A DNA stretch of 8,898 bases from CAYVBN01 sp964538565 (GCA_964538565.1 CAZIGW010000054.1:1-8898); one strand, 5' to 3'; positions 1-7,001 are shown, counted from the stretch's first letter. Numbers and translations are program-made. The notes: generated by a model not told the origin, from the letters alone.

Positions 1-507
1 TACCTCGAGCGCTTCATTCACGGCGCGATCTACGAGGCACGGCCGGACGTGCAGTCGGTCGTGCACAATCACAGCCCGAGCGTCATTCCCTTCGGCATCA
101 CCGGGCTGAAGCTCAAGCCGCTGCTGCACATGTGCGCCTCGATCGGCCACGAGGTCTCGATCTGGGACTCGCAGACGAAATTCGGCGACACCGATCTGCT
201 CGTGTCCAGCATGGACATGGGCCGCGACCTGGCGAAATTCCTCGGCCCCGGCCGCACCGCCTTGATGCGCGGACACGGAGCCGTCGTGGTCGGCCAGACC
301 ATCCGGCAGGCCGTCTGGACCGCCATCTATCTCGAGCTCAACGCCAAGCTGCAGCGCGAAGCCATGGCGATGGGAACGATCAAATTCCTCACGGCCGGCG
401 AGGTCGACACGGTGATCGCCCGCACCGGCCCCTATTCCTTCAATCGGGCCTGGGAGAACTGGTGCCGCCGCGCCGGTCGAGACATGCAGCCGGAACCGGC
501 CGCGTGA
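1..507 (+). CDS. Class II aldolase/adducin family protein, 5'-truncated by window edge
   Basis: The reading frame is open from base 1 and ends at TGA 505-507, giving 168 visible residues; the start lies outside the window. The family comprises divalent-metal (usually Zn) enzymes that cleave or decarboxylate sugar phosphates or hydroxy acids, L-fuculose-phosphate aldolase being the model. Visible hallmarks are the metal-binding HNH triplet (residues 22-24 of the visible part, after DVQSVV) and the third metal histidine in RGHGAVVVG (His92). The region carrying the catalytic acid would be upstream. The C-terminal tail, GPYSFNRAWENWCRRAGR-like with several aromatics, is typical of the larger cytosolic members annotated simply as class II aldolase/adducin proteins rather than the short sugar-phosphate aldolases. 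The substrate cannot be told. No signal peptide can be judged. The family is confident; the reaction is unknown. Confidence 0.88.
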   Translation, partial: YLERFIHGAIYEARPDVQSVVHNHSPSVIPFGITGLKLKPLLHMCASIGHEVSIWDSQTKFGDTDLLVSSMDMGRDLAKFLGPGRTALMRGHGAVVVGQTIRQAVWTAIYLELNAKLQREAMAMGTIKFLTAGEVDTVIARTGPYSFNRAWENWCRRAGRDMQPEPAA

Positions 508-588
508 AATTTGTGTTTTGCTGATGGGATGGCGTAATCGGCCCCGGGCCGGCTTCCGACCGCGACATTCGACCGCACGAGCGGCGCG

Positions 589-615
589 TGTCCGGGCTCG
601 CGCCGTCGCCGGACA
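589..615. other. Inverted repeat in the aldolase-Sel1 intergenic region
   Basis: TGTCCGG (589-595) and CCGGACA (609-615) are perfect 7-bp inverted arms around a 13-nt loop, about 80 nt after the aldolase stop. No T tract follows, so it is at best a weak or Rho-assisted 3' structure, or a leader structure of the Sel1 gene. The rest of 508-698 shows no tRNA, repeat array or convincing promoter. A GTG at 588 would open the Sel1 frame early, but the hairpin and the unremarkable peptide argue that this stretch is non-coding. Confidence 0.3.
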
Positions 616-698
616 TTGAAACCGGCGGCGGCCGGCACACATCAGATGCGGGCGGGAGTTTTCGACGCGGCGCGTGGCGGCACATCGGAGCCGCCGAA

Positions 699-1565
699 AT
701 GCGCCGTGTCGCCGTCGTTCAGGACAGTCCGATGGCTGGGTTTGATCATCGCAAGTCATCCGCCGCCGCGCGCTCCTCGACGCTGCTGGTCGTCGCCGCA
801 GTGCTCGCGCTTGCGACCGCCGGGGTCGCCTTGCACGATTGGCGCTGGAGTGTCGCGCCGCAGCAGGACTCGCGGCAGGTGCAGCTGCAGACGGCGGAGC
901 GCGCGTTCCGGAACGGCGACAATCAGACGGCGTTCGCGGCCTTTTCCAAGCTCGCCAATTCCAATGACGCGACCGCGCAATACTGGCTCGGCCACATGAC
1001 CGAGCTCGGGCTCGGAACCCCGCAGGACACCACGAAAGCCATCGCACTCTACCGCAAGGCCGCAGCACAGAACTACGTGCCGGCGGAACTTCATCTCGGC
1101 GAACTCTATCTGAACGGCAACCGCGTGGCCCCGGACTACGGGCGCGCCAGGAACTATCTCGAACGCGCGGCCTACCAGGGCAATGCGCGCGCGGCCAAAT
1201 TGCTCGGTCAGATGTATCAGCGCGGGATCGGAACCAACCCCGATCCGATCGAGGCATACGCGTGGTCGGAGGTCGCCGCCCTCGAAGGGGATGTCGCGGC
1301 CCGCTCCGAACGCGACGCCTCGCTGAGCGACCTGACCGCCGACGCGCAGAAAAAGGCGGTCGCGCGGGCGCAGGACATCCTGCACGAGGTGCGGCGCGAG
1401 TCGAAGCCCCCGGCGGCTCCGCCCGGCAGTCCGCCCGGCCCTGGAGATTCGCAATCGGCCAAGACCGCCGCGCCCGCGGCCGCCCCGCCGTGGTCGAAAG
1501 CCGTATTCAGCCTCCGATCCACACACTCCGACGAACCGGTGCGCCGCGGGCTCGAATTGATGTGA
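699..1565 (+). CDS. Membrane-anchored Sel1-repeat (TPR-like) protein
   Basis: Sel1 repeats are about 36-residue alpha-helical hairpins that act as protein-binding scaffolds, often in envelope biogenesis or signalling. From the ATG at 699 the protein has 288 residues. A hydrophobic segment at about residues 28-45 (STLLVVAAVLALATAG) makes an N-terminal membrane anchor or signal. Three Sel1-type units follow at about 91-126, 127-163 and 164-198, with the pattern AQYWLGHMTELGLG, AELHLGELYLNG, AAKLLGQMYQRGIG, and the family's LG and A/L spacing. The C-terminal part, about 235-267, is rich in Pro and Ala and probably disordered. Start choice: GGAG at 687-690 lies 8 nt before ATG 699. ATG 732 (AGGA 7 nt before it) would give 277 residues and a cleaner signal, and a GTG at 588 would give 325. 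The partner is unknown. The gene converges on the peroxidase gene, with 25 nt between stop codons. Confidence 0.82.
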   Translation: MRRVAVVQDSPMAGFDHRKSSAAARSSTLLVVAAVLALATAGVALHDWRWSVAPQQDSRQVQLQTAERAFRNGDNQTAFAAFSKLANSNDATAQYWLGHMTELGLGTPQDTTKAIALYRKAAAQNYVPAELHLGELYLNGNRVAPDYGRARNYLERAAYQGNARAAKLLGQMYQRGIGTNPDPIEAYAWSEVAALEGDVAARSERDASLSDLTADAQKKAVARAQDILHEVRRESKPPAAPPGSPPGPGDSQSAKTAAPAAAPPWSKAVFSLRSTHSDEPVRRGLELM

Positions 1566-1575
1566 CGCGGCCCGC

Positions 1576-1587
1576 CGCCGGCCGGCG
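1576..1587. other. 12-bp GC palindrome between convergent genes
   Basis: CGCCGGCCGGCG is a perfect palindrome in the 25-nt gap between the convergent Sel1 and peroxidase stop codons. It could form a short stem acting on both transcripts. It has no T tract on either side and the gap is very GC-rich, so chance is a real alternative. Confidence 0.25.
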
Positions 1588-1590
1588 CTA

Positions 1591-2892
1591 TCACCTCGCG
1601 TTGGTGCCGGTACGCGCCTGTGTCGCGCCAAGCCCATCGCCGACATAGCCGTCGGTCAGCGTCTTCAGGAACGCGACCACGTCGGCAATTTCACTCTCCG
1701 AGAGCGCCGGCGGATCACCGGGCCTGCGGTCGAACGGTGGTTCGACGTTCACGTTGGCGCGATACTGCGCCGGCAGATCGTCGTACTTACGCATGCTGCC
1801 GTCCGGCGCGCGCGGGTACCATCTCTCGGGATTTGTCTCGCGTTCCGCGTAGAACGCCACGACGCGCGCGAGGCTGTCGAAGACGCCGTTGTGAAAGAAC
1901 GTCTTGCGCAGAGCGACGTTGCGCAGCGACGGCGTTCTGAACAGGCCACAGTATTCGGGACGTTCCGACAGGTCGGTGCGGAAGGGGCCACACAGACCGA
2001 GATCGAAATAGGCGGGATCGCCGTTGGCGGGAATCTTCGGATTGCGCGGCACGCCGAGCGCGACGAAACCGAAATCGGTGAACTGCGGCGGCGTGCCGTC
2101 GGCCGCCGGTGTGCTGACGTGGCATCGGGCGCAGTCGCCCTTGGCCGGGTCATTGAACAGCGCGAGCCCCCTTGCCTCCTGCGGCGTGAGCTGCGCCCGT
2201 CCGGCCAGGTAGGCGTCGTACTTGCTGCTGTAGGGATAGAACTCGGCCGCGTCCTGCTCGTAGGTTTCGAGCGCCTCGAGCACGCCGCGGAACGCGATGT
2301 CGTCATTCTCGAGGGCCTCCGCACCGAACAATCGTCGCAGCGTCTCGCCGTAGCCGGCCCGGCGAACGCGCGCCACGGCGGCGGCCACGCTCTCGTTCGC
2401 CATTTCGAAGGGAGACAAGAGCGGGATGCGCGCCTGGTCCCTCCCCCGGTCGACGCGGCCGTCCCAGGTCAGCCCTCCCGTCGGCCCGTTGTCGACGCTT
2501 TCGTCGCCCTCGTCTTCCGACTCGAAATAATGCTCGGTGAAGTGCGGCACGGCCTGGAGATATTTCAGCGACGGCACGGCGCGCCGGCCCGCGTCCTGCA
2601 TCGACGCGCCGCCGAGCGCGACGGACTCCGCTCCGGCCGGCCCGAAGGCATGCGCCGGATCGTGACAGGACGCGCACGCCAGTCGTCCGGAGGCGGAAAG
2701 CGCCGGGTCGTTGAACAGCCTGCGGCCAAGCGCCGTGAGATCGGCGACGCGCCGATAGACATCGGCGCGCGACATGCCGGCCGCCGCCGTCGCGCCGCGT
2801 GGATCCTTCGGCGGCGCATTTCCCTCGCCCAATCCATTCGTCTGCGCGAGGAGCAGAAGGCACAGGACAAGGGCAAGCCGGCGAACAAGCAT
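1591..2892 (-). CDS. Secreted diheme cytochrome c peroxidase (CcpA/MauG family)
   Basis: Bacterial diheme peroxidases reduce H2O2 in the periplasm with electrons from small cytochromes; MauG relatives instead oxidise protein substrates. From ATG 2892 the protein has 433 residues, near the family's upper range. A signal peptide (LALVLCLLLLAQ core, about residues 6-17) is followed by two c-type heme sites, CASCH (73-77) and CARCH (254-258). The characteristic LTWDGR...QARIPLLSPFEMANE block follows at about 141-167, and a FRTPSLRNVALRKTFFHNG block near the C-terminus lies before the final SESEIADVVAFLKTL helix. An acidic stretch (ESEDEGDES, about 124-132) precedes WDGR. A TTG at 2901 would add three residues; ATG 2892 is preferred because it puts Arg residues right before the hydrophobic core. 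No strong Shine-Dalgarno sequence is visible. The gene diverges from the phosphoesterase at 3096. Peroxidase versus MauG-like role cannot be settled from the sequence alone. Confidence 0.9.
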   Translation of the reverse strand: MLVRRLALVLCLLLLAQTNGLGEGNAPPKDPRGATAAAGMSRADVYRRVADLTALGRRLFNDPALSASGRLACASCHDPAHAFGPAGAESVALGGASMQDAGRRAVPSLKYLQAVPHFTEHYFESEDEGDESVDNGPTGGLTWDGRVDRGRDQARIPLLSPFEMANESVAAAVARVRRAGYGETLRRLFGAEALENDDIAFRGVLEALETYEQDAAEFYPYSSKYDAYLAGRAQLTPQEARGLALFNDPAKGDCARCHVSTPAADGTPPQFTDFGFVALGVPRNPKIPANGDPAYFDLGLCGPFRTDLSERPEYCGLFRTPSLRNVALRKTFFHNGVFDSLARVVAFYAERETNPERWYPRAPDGSMRKYDDLPAQYRANVNVEPPFDRRPGDPPALSESEIADVVAFLKTLTDGYVGDGLGATQARTGTNAR

Positions 2893-2914
2893 CGCGCGCA
2901 ATCTGCTGATCCGA

Positions 2915-2930
2915 CCGGGCGGAGGCCCGG
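2915..2930 (-). promoter_or_regulatory. Leader hairpin upstream of the diheme peroxidase
   Basis: CCGGGC (2915-2920) and GCCCGG (2925-2930) form a perfect 6-bp GC stem with a 4-nt loop. It ends 22 nt before the peroxidase ATG and would lie near the 5' end of the transcript made from the promoter proposed at 2942-2970. A stable stem at the 5' end commonly protects mRNA, and here it sits in a leader lacking a clear ribosome binding site. Its regulatory meaning is inferred. Confidence 0.35.
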
Positions 2931-2941
2931 CTCAACGACGC

Positions 2942-2970
2942 TTTATACGAGGACCGGAAGCGCGGTCCAA
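2942..2970 (-). promoter_or_regulatory. Sigma-70-like promoter for the diheme peroxidase
   Basis: Read on the minus strand, TTGGAC (2970-2965) is followed after exactly 17 nt by TATAAA (2947-2942). The -10 box matches consensus at 5 of 6 positions and the -35 at 3 of 6. Transcription would begin near 2935, about 43 nt before the ATG. No equally good promoter was found for the divergent phosphoesterase in 2893-3095. Confidence 0.45.
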
Positions 2971-3095
2971 TGCCGTTCGCGGAGGGTCAATCCCCAGGCC
3001 TTCACAGAGGCGACATGAAACTCCGGTAGCGGTAGGCTGGCGACAGGACCGAACAGGATCACTGTGTTGGGAAGCGACTTTTGGCGGGGCATTCG

Positions 3096-4625
3096 ATGAA
3101 ATATCGTTTTCTGATCACGGCCGCAGTGGTTTTCCAGAGCGCGGGCGCCTACGCGCAACCGGCGAACAATCCGCTCGCCAGCATCGAAACCCTCGTCGTC
3201 ATCTACGCCGAGAACCGCAGCTTCGATAATCTCTACGGCTCGTTCCCGGGCGCCAACGGCCTGCAGAACGTCGCGCCGGAAAGCGCCCTGCAGCGCGACC
3301 GCGACGGATCGGTTCTGAAGGAACTGCCCCCGGTGTGGGGCGGGCTCACCGCGAAGGGCGCGACGCCGGTCGTGAGCGAGGCGCAGACGGCGCACCTGCC
3401 CAACAAGCCGTTCGCCATCGACGATCCGAACGGGTTCAACATCCCGATCGGCGTCGTCACCCACGATCTCTGGCACCGCTTCTATCAGAACCAGATGCAG
3501 ATCGCCGGCGGCAGGAACGATCGCTTCGTCGCCTGGGCGGACGCCGGCGGACTGGTGATGGGCCATTACGACGTGGGCCCAAAGCTGCCGTTGTGGAGCA
3601 TCGCGCGGCAGTACACGCTCGCGGACAACTTCTTCATGGGCGCGTTCGGCGGGTCCTTCCTCAACCACTTCTGGCTGGTCTGCGCCTGCACGCCGGTCTA
3701 TCCGCACGCCGATGCAAGTCCGGCGAAGCCGTCGATCGCCGCCGTCGAGGATGACGGCGTGACCCTCAAGGTCGCGGCCAACTCGCCGAAATCCGCCCTC
3801 GACGGCGTGCCGAAGTTCGTCGAGGATGGCAACCTCACCCCGGACTTCTACGCCGTGAACACGATGCAGCCGCCCTACCAGCCGAGCGCCGTCAAGCCCG
3901 CGCCGGAGGGCAACGCCGCCTACGCCAACCCCAACGAGCCGACGACGTTGCCGCCGCAGACGCAGAAGCACATCGGCGATCTCCTGAGCCAGAAAGGGAT
4001 CGGCTGGGCCTGGTATGCCGGCGCCTGGCAGCACACCCTGGAGCACGGGAACGCGAAGCCCGTTCCCAACTTCCAGTTCCATCACCAGCCGTTCAACTAT
4101 TTCGCCGACATGGCGCCCGGCACCCCGGCGCGCGCCGAGCATCTGCGCGACGGTGGCATGGGCGGCGCGGAATTCATCAAGGCGATCGATTCCGGATCGC
4201 TGCCGCCCGTCACGTTCTACAAGCCGCAGGGCAATCTCAACGAGCACGCCGGATATGCCGACGTGCTCGCCGGCGACGAGCACATCGCCGACATCATCGC
4301 GCACCTGCAGAAAGGACCGCAGTGGTCGCACATGCTGGTCGTCGTCACCTACGACGAGAACGGCGGGTTCTGGGATCACGTCGCGCCGCCGAAAGCCGAC
4401 CGCTGGGGACCCGGATCGCGCATTCCCACGCTGATCGTGTCGCCTTACGCCAAGAAGGGCTTCGTGGACCACACCGCTTACGACACGACGTCGATCCTGC
4501 GCTTCATCTCCAGACGATGGGAACTGCCGCTCCTGCCCGGCATCGAGGCGCGCGACCGGGCGCTCGCCGCCAACGGCCATCCGCCCATGGGCGACCTCAC
4601 CAACGCGCTGGAACTGCCGCGCTGA
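3096..4625 (+). CDS. Secreted acid phosphatase / phospholipase C-type phosphoesterase (AcpA-like)
   Basis: This belongs to the phosphoesterase family (Pfam PF04185) that includes bacterial phospholipases C and Francisella AcpA; these metal-dependent enzymes hydrolyse phosphomonoesters or phospholipid head groups outside the cytoplasm. From ATG 3096 it has 509 residues, a usual length. A Sec-type signal peptide (LITAAVVFQSAGAYAQ, about 6-21) comes first. Then follow the metal-site motif ENRSFDNLYG (39-48), GGSFLNHFWL (about 185-194) with the likely nucleophile Ser187, and a second metal site TYDENGGFWDHVAPP (418-432). A conserved SPYAKKGFVDHTAYDTTSILRFI-like tail block completes the fold. These correspond, from memory, to the Glu-Asn, Ser and Asp-Asp residues of AcpA. 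A TTG at 3081 would add five residues (GGGA 8 nt upstream). No twin-arginine motif is present, so it differs from Tat-exported phospholipases C. The AcpA-like monoesterase is favoured; the substrate is untested. Confidence 0.88.
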   Translation: MKYRFLITAAVVFQSAGAYAQPANNPLASIETLVVIYAENRSFDNLYGSFPGANGLQNVAPESALQRDRDGSVLKELPPVWGGLTAKGATPVVSEAQTAHLPNKPFAIDDPNGFNIPIGVVTHDLWHRFYQNQMQIAGGRNDRFVAWADAGGLVMGHYDVGPKLPLWSIARQYTLADNFFMGAFGGSFLNHFWLVCACTPVYPHADASPAKPSIAAVEDDGVTLKVAANSPKSALDGVPKFVEDGNLTPDFYAVNTMQPPYQPSAVKPAPEGNAAYANPNEPTTLPPQTQKHIGDLLSQKGIGWAWYAGAWQHTLEHGNAKPVPNFQFHHQPFNYFADMAPGTPARAEHLRDGGMGGAEFIKAIDSGSLPPVTFYKPQGNLNEHAGYADVLAGDEHIADIIAHLQKGPQWSHMLVVVTYDENGGFWDHVAPPKADRWGPGSRIPTLIVSPYAKKGFVDHTAYDTTSILRFISRRWELPLLPGIEARDRALAANGHPPMGDLTNALELPR

Positions 4626-4657
4626 AGTTGCGACGCGGGCGGAACAACCAGTTGCGC

Positions 4658-4674
4658 CGCCGGAGCTGCCGGCG
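4658..4674 (+). terminator. Possible weak hairpin terminator after the phosphoesterase
   Basis: CGCCGG (4658-4663) and CCGGCG (4669-4674) pair perfectly around the loop AGCTG, 33 nt after the phosphoesterase stop. No T tract follows, so this would be a weak or Rho-assisted terminator at best. Confidence 0.3.
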
Positions 4675-4701
4675 CCCGGGGCACGATTCTCGCCTCTGTT
4701 T

Positions 4702-4715
4702 GGTGGCAGGCCACC
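4702..4715. promoter_or_regulatory. Inverted repeat upstream of the DegP-type protease
   Basis: GGTGG (4702-4706) and CCACC (4711-4715) flank CAGG, forming a short palindromic site just before an AT-rich patch (about 4725-4739) in the 205-bp region preceding the protease. It could be an operator or a stem in the 5' leader. No convincing sigma-70, sigma-32 or EcfG-type promoter could be placed here, so envelope-stress control is not demonstrated. Confidence 0.2.
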
Positions 4716-4820
4716 GACTTACCGATGATTAATTTTCCGGCCATTCCATTGTAAGCGGCCATCTCCATGTTGAGTGGATGGACGGGCCCCGTGAACGCCT
4801 GCGCGGGCCGGAACCACCAT

Positions 4821-4825
4821 GGAGG
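4821..4825 (+). promoter_or_regulatory. Ribosome binding site deciding the DegP start
   Basis: GGAGG ends 5 nt before ATG 4831 and is the best Shine-Dalgarno match on the plus strand here. It overlaps a competing ATG at 4819, which has no such site. This fixes the protease start at 4831 rather than 4819. Confidence 0.75.
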
Positions 4826-4830
4826 TAACA

Positions 4831-6303
4831 ATGGCATCAAATCCCATTCCGAGCCGGAAGAGTCTCGCGCTGCGCCGCCTGGCCCTTCTGGCATCCGTCG
4901 CCGGACTCGGCGGCGCATTGATGTTGGGCGGGCCGAGCCCGCTGCCCGATCCGCACGTCCCTGCTTTCGTCGCTCAGGCCCGCGCGGCCGAGAGCAGCCG
5001 GCCGGCGAGTTTTGCCGACGTCGTGCAGAAGGTGAAGCCCGCCGTCATTTCCGTCAGGGTGAAATTGGACAACCAGGGCTCGGCGAGCGACTCCAGCGAA
5101 CCGATGGAGAAGTTCTTCCGTCAATTCGGCATGCCCCAAGCGCCCACGCATCGTTTCACGCTGGCACAGGGCTCGGGTTTCTTCATTTCCGCCGATGGTT
5201 ACGCCGTGACCAACAATCACGTGGTGGAACACGCGAAATCCGTCGAGATCACGACCGACGACGGAAAGAACTACACCGCCAAGGTGGTCGGCACCGACCC
5301 GAAGACCGACGTCGCCCTGCTCAAGGTCGAGGGCCGCAGCGATTTTCCCTTCGTCAATTTCGCCGGGACCGAGCCGCGGGTCGGCGATTGGGTGATCGCC
5401 GTCGGCAATCCCTTCGGGCTCGGCGGGACGGTGACCGCCGGAATCGTGTCGGCGCGCGGACGCGACATCGGCGCAAGCCCCTACGACGACTTCATCCAGA
5501 TCGATGCGCCGGTGAACAAGGGCAATTCGGGCGGTCCCGCGTTCAACGAAAGCGGTGACGTGGTTGGCGTGACGACCGCCATCTACTCGCCCTCGGGCGG
5601 ATCGGTCGGCATCGGCTTCGCCATTCCGGCGGAGACGGTGAAGACCGTCGTCGCGCAGCTCAAGGAGAGCGGAACGGTGACCCGCGGCTGGATCGGAGTC
5701 CAGATCCAGACCGTCACGCCCGACATTGCCGACAGCCTCGGCCTGAAGAAGACGGAAGGCGCCCTGGTGGCGGAGCCGCAGCCCGATGGACCGGCCGCAA
5801 AGGCCGGCATCCAGGCCGGCGACGTGATCACCGCCGTCGACGGTCAGCCGGTCAAGGACTCGCGCGACCTGGCGAAGAAGATCGCCGCCATGAAGCCCGG
5901 AAGCAGCGCCAGCATCGCACTGATCCGCGACGGCTCGGAAAAGACCGTGTCGGTCACGCTGGAGAAAATGTCCAACCAGCAGGCCAAGGCCGATGAACGG
6001 CAAATTCCGCAATCCGAACCCCCGGCGCCGCTCGGGCTCACGCTCGCCCCCGCAAGCCGCGTGGCCGGAGCCGGCGACCAGGGCGTCGTGGTCGTCAACG
6101 TCAACCCTGACGGACCGGCCGCCGCCATGGGATTCCGCTCCGGTGACGTGATCCTCGAGGTCGGCAACAAGGCTGTGAACCGCCCCGAGCAGGTCCGCGA
6201 AGCCATCCGGTCGGCGCGCCAGTCCGGCAAGCAGCACGTGCTGATGCGCGTCAAATCGGATCAAGGCACCCGGTTCGTGGCTCTGCCGCTCAAGCAGGGC
6301 TGA
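4831..6303 (+). CDS. degP: Periplasmic Do/DegP (HtrA) family serine protease with two PDZ domains
   Basis: HtrA-type proteases degrade or refold misfolded periplasmic and outer-membrane proteins. From ATG 4831 the protein has 490 residues, usual for DegP/DegQ/MucD. An N-terminal hydrophobic signal (LALLASVAGLGGALML, about 17-32) ends near QARAAE (about 49-54). The trypsin-like domain carries the triad His130 (TNNHVVEHA), Asp160 (KTDVALLKV) and Ser233 (GNSGGPAF). PDZ1, about 285-380, contains RGWIGVQIQ and the DGPAAKAGIQAGDVI block. PDZ2, about 400-487, contains DGPAAAMGFRSGDVILEVGN. The segment SSEPMEKFFRQFGMP (about 88-102) matches the LA-loop region seen in DegP relatives. Alphaproteobacteria commonly carry several paralogues, so degP is a family label and the exact orthologue (DegP, DegQ or MucD-like) is undecided. 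The gene stands alone: a hairpin follows and the next genes are on the other strand. Confidence 0.93.
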   Translation: MASNPIPSRKSLALRRLALLASVAGLGGALMLGGPSPLPDPHVPAFVAQARAAESSRPASFADVVQKVKPAVISVRVKLDNQGSASDSSEPMEKFFRQFGMPQAPTHRFTLAQGSGFFISADGYAVTNNHVVEHAKSVEITTDDGKNYTAKVVGTDPKTDVALLKVEGRSDFPFVNFAGTEPRVGDWVIAVGNPFGLGGTVTAGIVSARGRDIGASPYDDFIQIDAPVNKGNSGGPAFNESGDVVGVTTAIYSPSGGSVGIGFAIPAETVKTVVAQLKESGTVTRGWIGVQIQTVTPDIADSLGLKKTEGALVAEPQPDGPAAKAGIQAGDVITAVDGQPVKDSRDLAKKIAAMKPGSSASIALIRDGSEKTVSVTLEKMSNQQAKADERQIPQSEPPAPLGLTLAPASRVAGAGDQGVVVVNVNPDGPAAAMGFRSGDVILEVGNKAVNRPEQVREAIRSARQSGKQHVLMRVKSDQGTRFVALPLKQG

Positions 6304-6320
6304 CGGGCAGCGCATCTCTC

Positions 6321-6358
6321 GGCCGATGTCCGGGGATACGACGCTCCGGATATCGGCC
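6321..6358. terminator. Strong hairpin between degP and the lysis cassette
   Basis: Arms 6321-6333 and 6346-6358 pair over 13 bp with a single G-T wobble around a 12-nt loop. It begins 17 nt after the degP stop and ends 2 nt before the last codon of the convergent minus-strand cassette (6361). The structure is symmetrical and could terminate transcripts from both sides. No T tract follows either arm, so classical intrinsic termination is less certain than the stem's stability suggests. Confidence 0.6.
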
Positions 6359-6360
6359 GC

Positions 6361-6573
6361 TCAGCGATCGAGCAGCGCCGGAATCTTCTGCGCGAAGCCG
6401 GCGAGAAATCCCGCGCAACCGGCGACCGCGACGATCGCCCAGCGCGCGCCCTTGGCCTGCAGCAGCACGGCGTGCATCTCGTCGACCTTGCCGCGCATTT
6501 CCCGCACGTCGTCCTCGATGTTCTTGACCTTCTCCTCGAGCGCGGCGAGACGCTCCCCTCGCTGTGCATTCAT
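6361..6573 (-). CDS. Small coiled-coil plus membrane-segment protein (XhlA/holin-accessory-like)
   Basis: This 70-residue protein is the last gene of the cassette. Residues about 8-43 are a charged heptad-like helix (LAALEEKVKNIEDDVREMRGKV, read as two adjoining stretches), predicted to be a coiled coil, followed by one membrane segment (about 44-61, WAIVAVAGCAGFLAGFA). This layout, a cytoplasmic or periplasmic coil before a single C-terminal membrane span in about 70-90 residues, is that of XhlA-type proteins, which assist holins in phage lysis modules such as that of PBSX. Sequence identity to XhlA is not claimed. Its ATG overlaps the stop of the holin gene as ATGA and no strong ribosome binding site precedes it, so translation is probably coupled to the holin. 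An alternative is a phage membrane protein of unknown function. Confidence 0.65.
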   Translation of the reverse strand: MNAQRGERLAALEEKVKNIEDDVREMRGKVDEMHAVLLQAKGARWAIVAVAGCAGFLAGFAQKIPALLDR

Positions 6574-7001
6574 GAGCGCGCCGTGAACAGCCGTGCGGCC
6601 TTCTCGAACGGCCGCGCAATGATGATCGACAGCAGGATGTACTGCTCGTAGCCGTCATATGGCGCCGGCAGCGCCGGAATCGCCCAATGAAAGCGGAAGG
6701 TGCTGTCGAGCACGATGGCGGCGAAATGGACGAGGCACACGTAGAACGCCAGCGGACGCATCCACCTGGTCACCCACCAGCCGCCGTCGGCCGCCAGCAG
6801 CTGCGCCTGGAGCCTGCGCGCCTCGACTTCCGCGTTGGCGCGCGCGAGCGCGAGCTGTACGTCGCCGCCGACCTCCGCCTGGTGGGCGGCAAGGCGATCG
6901 TTCGCCTTCTGCTGCAGATAGCCGGCGACCGCCGTGACGACGCGATTGAACGCGTCGCCGCCAAACCAGCCGAGGAACTTGAAGATCAGTCCGCCCCACA
7001 T
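6570..7001 (-). CDS. Putative 3TM holin of the gene-transfer-release type
   Basis: Holins assemble in the inner membrane and time the escape of endolysin. This 143-residue protein has an N-terminal part with an aromatic/glycine-rich amphipathic start (GLIFKFLGWFGGDAF), a long charged helix (about 28-70, QKANDRLAAHQAEVGGDVQL and on), then WWVTRWMRPLAFYVCLVHFAAIVL (read in parts, first membrane span about 82-99) and a second hydrophobic stretch (about 119-129, EQYILLSIIIA). The helix followed by a TRW-RP motif before the first strong span is what I associate with Pfam GTA_holin_3TM (formerly DUF3154), the family of the R. capsulatus GTA holin. The ATG shares one base with the preceding stop (TGATG), and AAGGAG lies about 8 nt upstream. 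The family assignment is by eye, not by search. Confidence 0.7.
   Translation of the reverse strand: MWGGLIFKFLGWFGGDAFNRVVTAVAGYLQQKANDRLAAHQAEVGGDVQLALARANAEVEARRLQAQLLAADGGWWVTRWMRPLAFYVCLVHFAAIVLDSTFRFHWAIPALPAPYDGYEQYILLSIIIARPFEKAARLFTARS

Noticed and set aside
588..698. N-terminal extension of the Sel1 protein from GTG 588
   Set aside because: The added peptide has no domain, the DNA holds an inverted repeat, and ATG 699 has a better ribosome binding site.
756..1646. 296-codon minus-strand frame opposite the Sel1 gene
   Set aside because: Arg/Gly-rich without motifs, whereas the plus strand shows regular Sel1 repeats.
1891..3018. 375-codon plus-strand frame opposite the diheme peroxidase
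   Set aside because: The minus strand carries both CxxCH heme sites and a signal peptide; this frame is Arg-rich shadow sequence.
3030..3075. Possible Pho box upstream of the phosphoesterase
   Set aside because: Fragments such as GACAGG and AACAGG occur, but no paired CTGTCAT-like repeats with correct spacing could be read.
2943..4580. 545-codon open frame on the minus strand opposite the phosphoesterase
   Set aside because: It mirrors the phosphoesterase, whose frame has a signal peptide and intact metal-site motifs. The peptide is Arg/Val/Gly-rich with no recognisable domain, typical of antisense frames in GC-rich DNA.
4641..4645. GGAAC, possible EcfG general-stress -35 element before degP
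   Set aside because: No matching CGTT-type -10 at the expected spacing of about 16-17 nt.
4837..6315. 492-codon open frame on the minus strand opposite degP
   Set aside because: It shadows a clear HtrA protease with catalytic triad and two PDZ domains; the antisense product is His/Arg/Asp-rich and resembles no family.
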